Shown piece after piece: positions 16,486-16,979 of a DNA stretch of 16,979 nt (position 1 is its first letter; each line of letters opens with the position of its first letter). This DNA comes from Larix sibirica (lineage: Eukaryota; Streptophyta; Pinopsida; Pinales; Pinaceae). The position numbers and the translations under genes were made by a program. The notes below the pieces were generated by a model. It was not told the origin of the DNA and did no database searches. It was given only the letters and a program-made list of their open reading frames with translations. The DNA is taken from assembly GCA_004151065.3 (NCBI GenBank), contig NWUY0300004510.1, forward strand, positions 29,066 to 46,044. The letters run 5' to 3'.

Positions 16486-16979
16486 GTAAGCACTTTACAA
16501 CTTTTTACCTTTGGTTCCATATGTAATATGAAGAATATTCAAGATAATGTAAAGATCATGGAGTATTCATTGTATTTATAATTAAATGTTATTAGCTTGC
16601 ATTGTTACCGCATGCATGCATAATTTTGTATCGTAATGTGTAATGTATAGAATTAGCATCAAACATTCAAACAATTAAGCCACCTTAAGAACATTTTATA
16701 GGGATTTACTTTTAAGTTGTGTGAGAGAGAACTTTCCAATATGACATTCTAAGATTACATGTATATAACATAAATGCTTCCTTTTAAAAGAAAATTGGGG
16801 CAACAGTCATATGATAATCCAATTTATGGAGCTATTAAGAGTATCAGATGGATTTATTTTGAAAGATAATATCCTTGTGATTAAGGCTCAAGTTTAGGTT
16901 ATTAGGTATGCATCGATAGATTATCTTGTTCCCTAAGACCCTTTTGCGGACCACTTTAATAGATTGCATAATTGTTTCA
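16486..16979. other. Sequence after the last visible TPX2 exon
   Basis: AT-rich, no exon recognised. The following TPX2 exons (PPKPEPKQ-type onward, and the C-terminal PF06886 domain) are not in the window; they may lie beyond its right edge or be lost. Confidence 0.5.

Noticed and set aside
1-16979. A novel multi-gene system, CRISPR array, toxin-antitoxin pair or operon
   Set aside because: No intact genes in series, no spaced short repeats and no bacterial signals; the content is decayed plant repeats and one pseudogene.

Overview
The window looks like a gene-poor, repeat-rich stretch of a plant nuclear genome. It is AT-rich and holds degraded plant L1-type LINEs (with the plant-specific C-terminal RNase H), a Ty3/gypsy gag-protease relic, a probable CACTA transposon end, several families of local tandem duplication, and one intron-containing relic of a plant gene. 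The density of old, heavily mutated retroelements suggests a large genome, perhaps a gymnosperm, but that is inference; nothing here fixes the species. I see no intact protein-coding gene, tRNA, rRNA, CRISPR array or bacterial-type operon.

Layout. 1-2890 (+): LINE ORF2, cut by the window's left edge, running through reverse transcriptase, zinc-binding zf-RVT-like segment and RNase H, broken by one frameshift and two nonsense codons. 3020-3652 (+): a second, different LINE RNase H relic. 3653-4310: flank with short direct repeats, a 14-base hairpin and a polypurine tract followed by a 26-bp tandem duplication. 5091-5670: a ~230-bp unit present three times (one copy truncated), with a nested 34-bp duplication. 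7128-6116 (-): Ty3/gypsy gag zinc knuckle and aspartic protease relic. 7205-9260: a ~1.1-kb segment in two diverged direct copies. About 9401: a TGGTATCA primer-binding-like site. 10003-10242 (+): a short unidentified coding relic. 10990-12080 (+): LINE ORF1 relic (DUF4283 region, damaged zinc knuckle, C-terminal region). 12100-12871: a block rich in GCACCGGTGC-like motifs, ending in TCCTTGTAGTG as CACTA elements do. 13439-13055 (-): an unidentified coding relic of about 125 codons.

The most informative element is 13601-16485 (+): a non-processed pseudogene of plant TPX2, the spindle-assembly microtubule-associated protein. At least seven exons can be read in native order, including both internal repeats of the protein (each with an IPxFKxxPLNKK core). 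Lesions include in-frame stops in most exons, a frameshift, a splice donor changed from GT to AT, and a tandem duplication that copied one exon together with intron sequence. An intron of this relic has expanded through about five copies of a ~98-bp minisatellite.

No novel multi-gene system is visible. The genes do not form a pathway: the window is a set of independent decayed mobile elements plus one decayed host gene.
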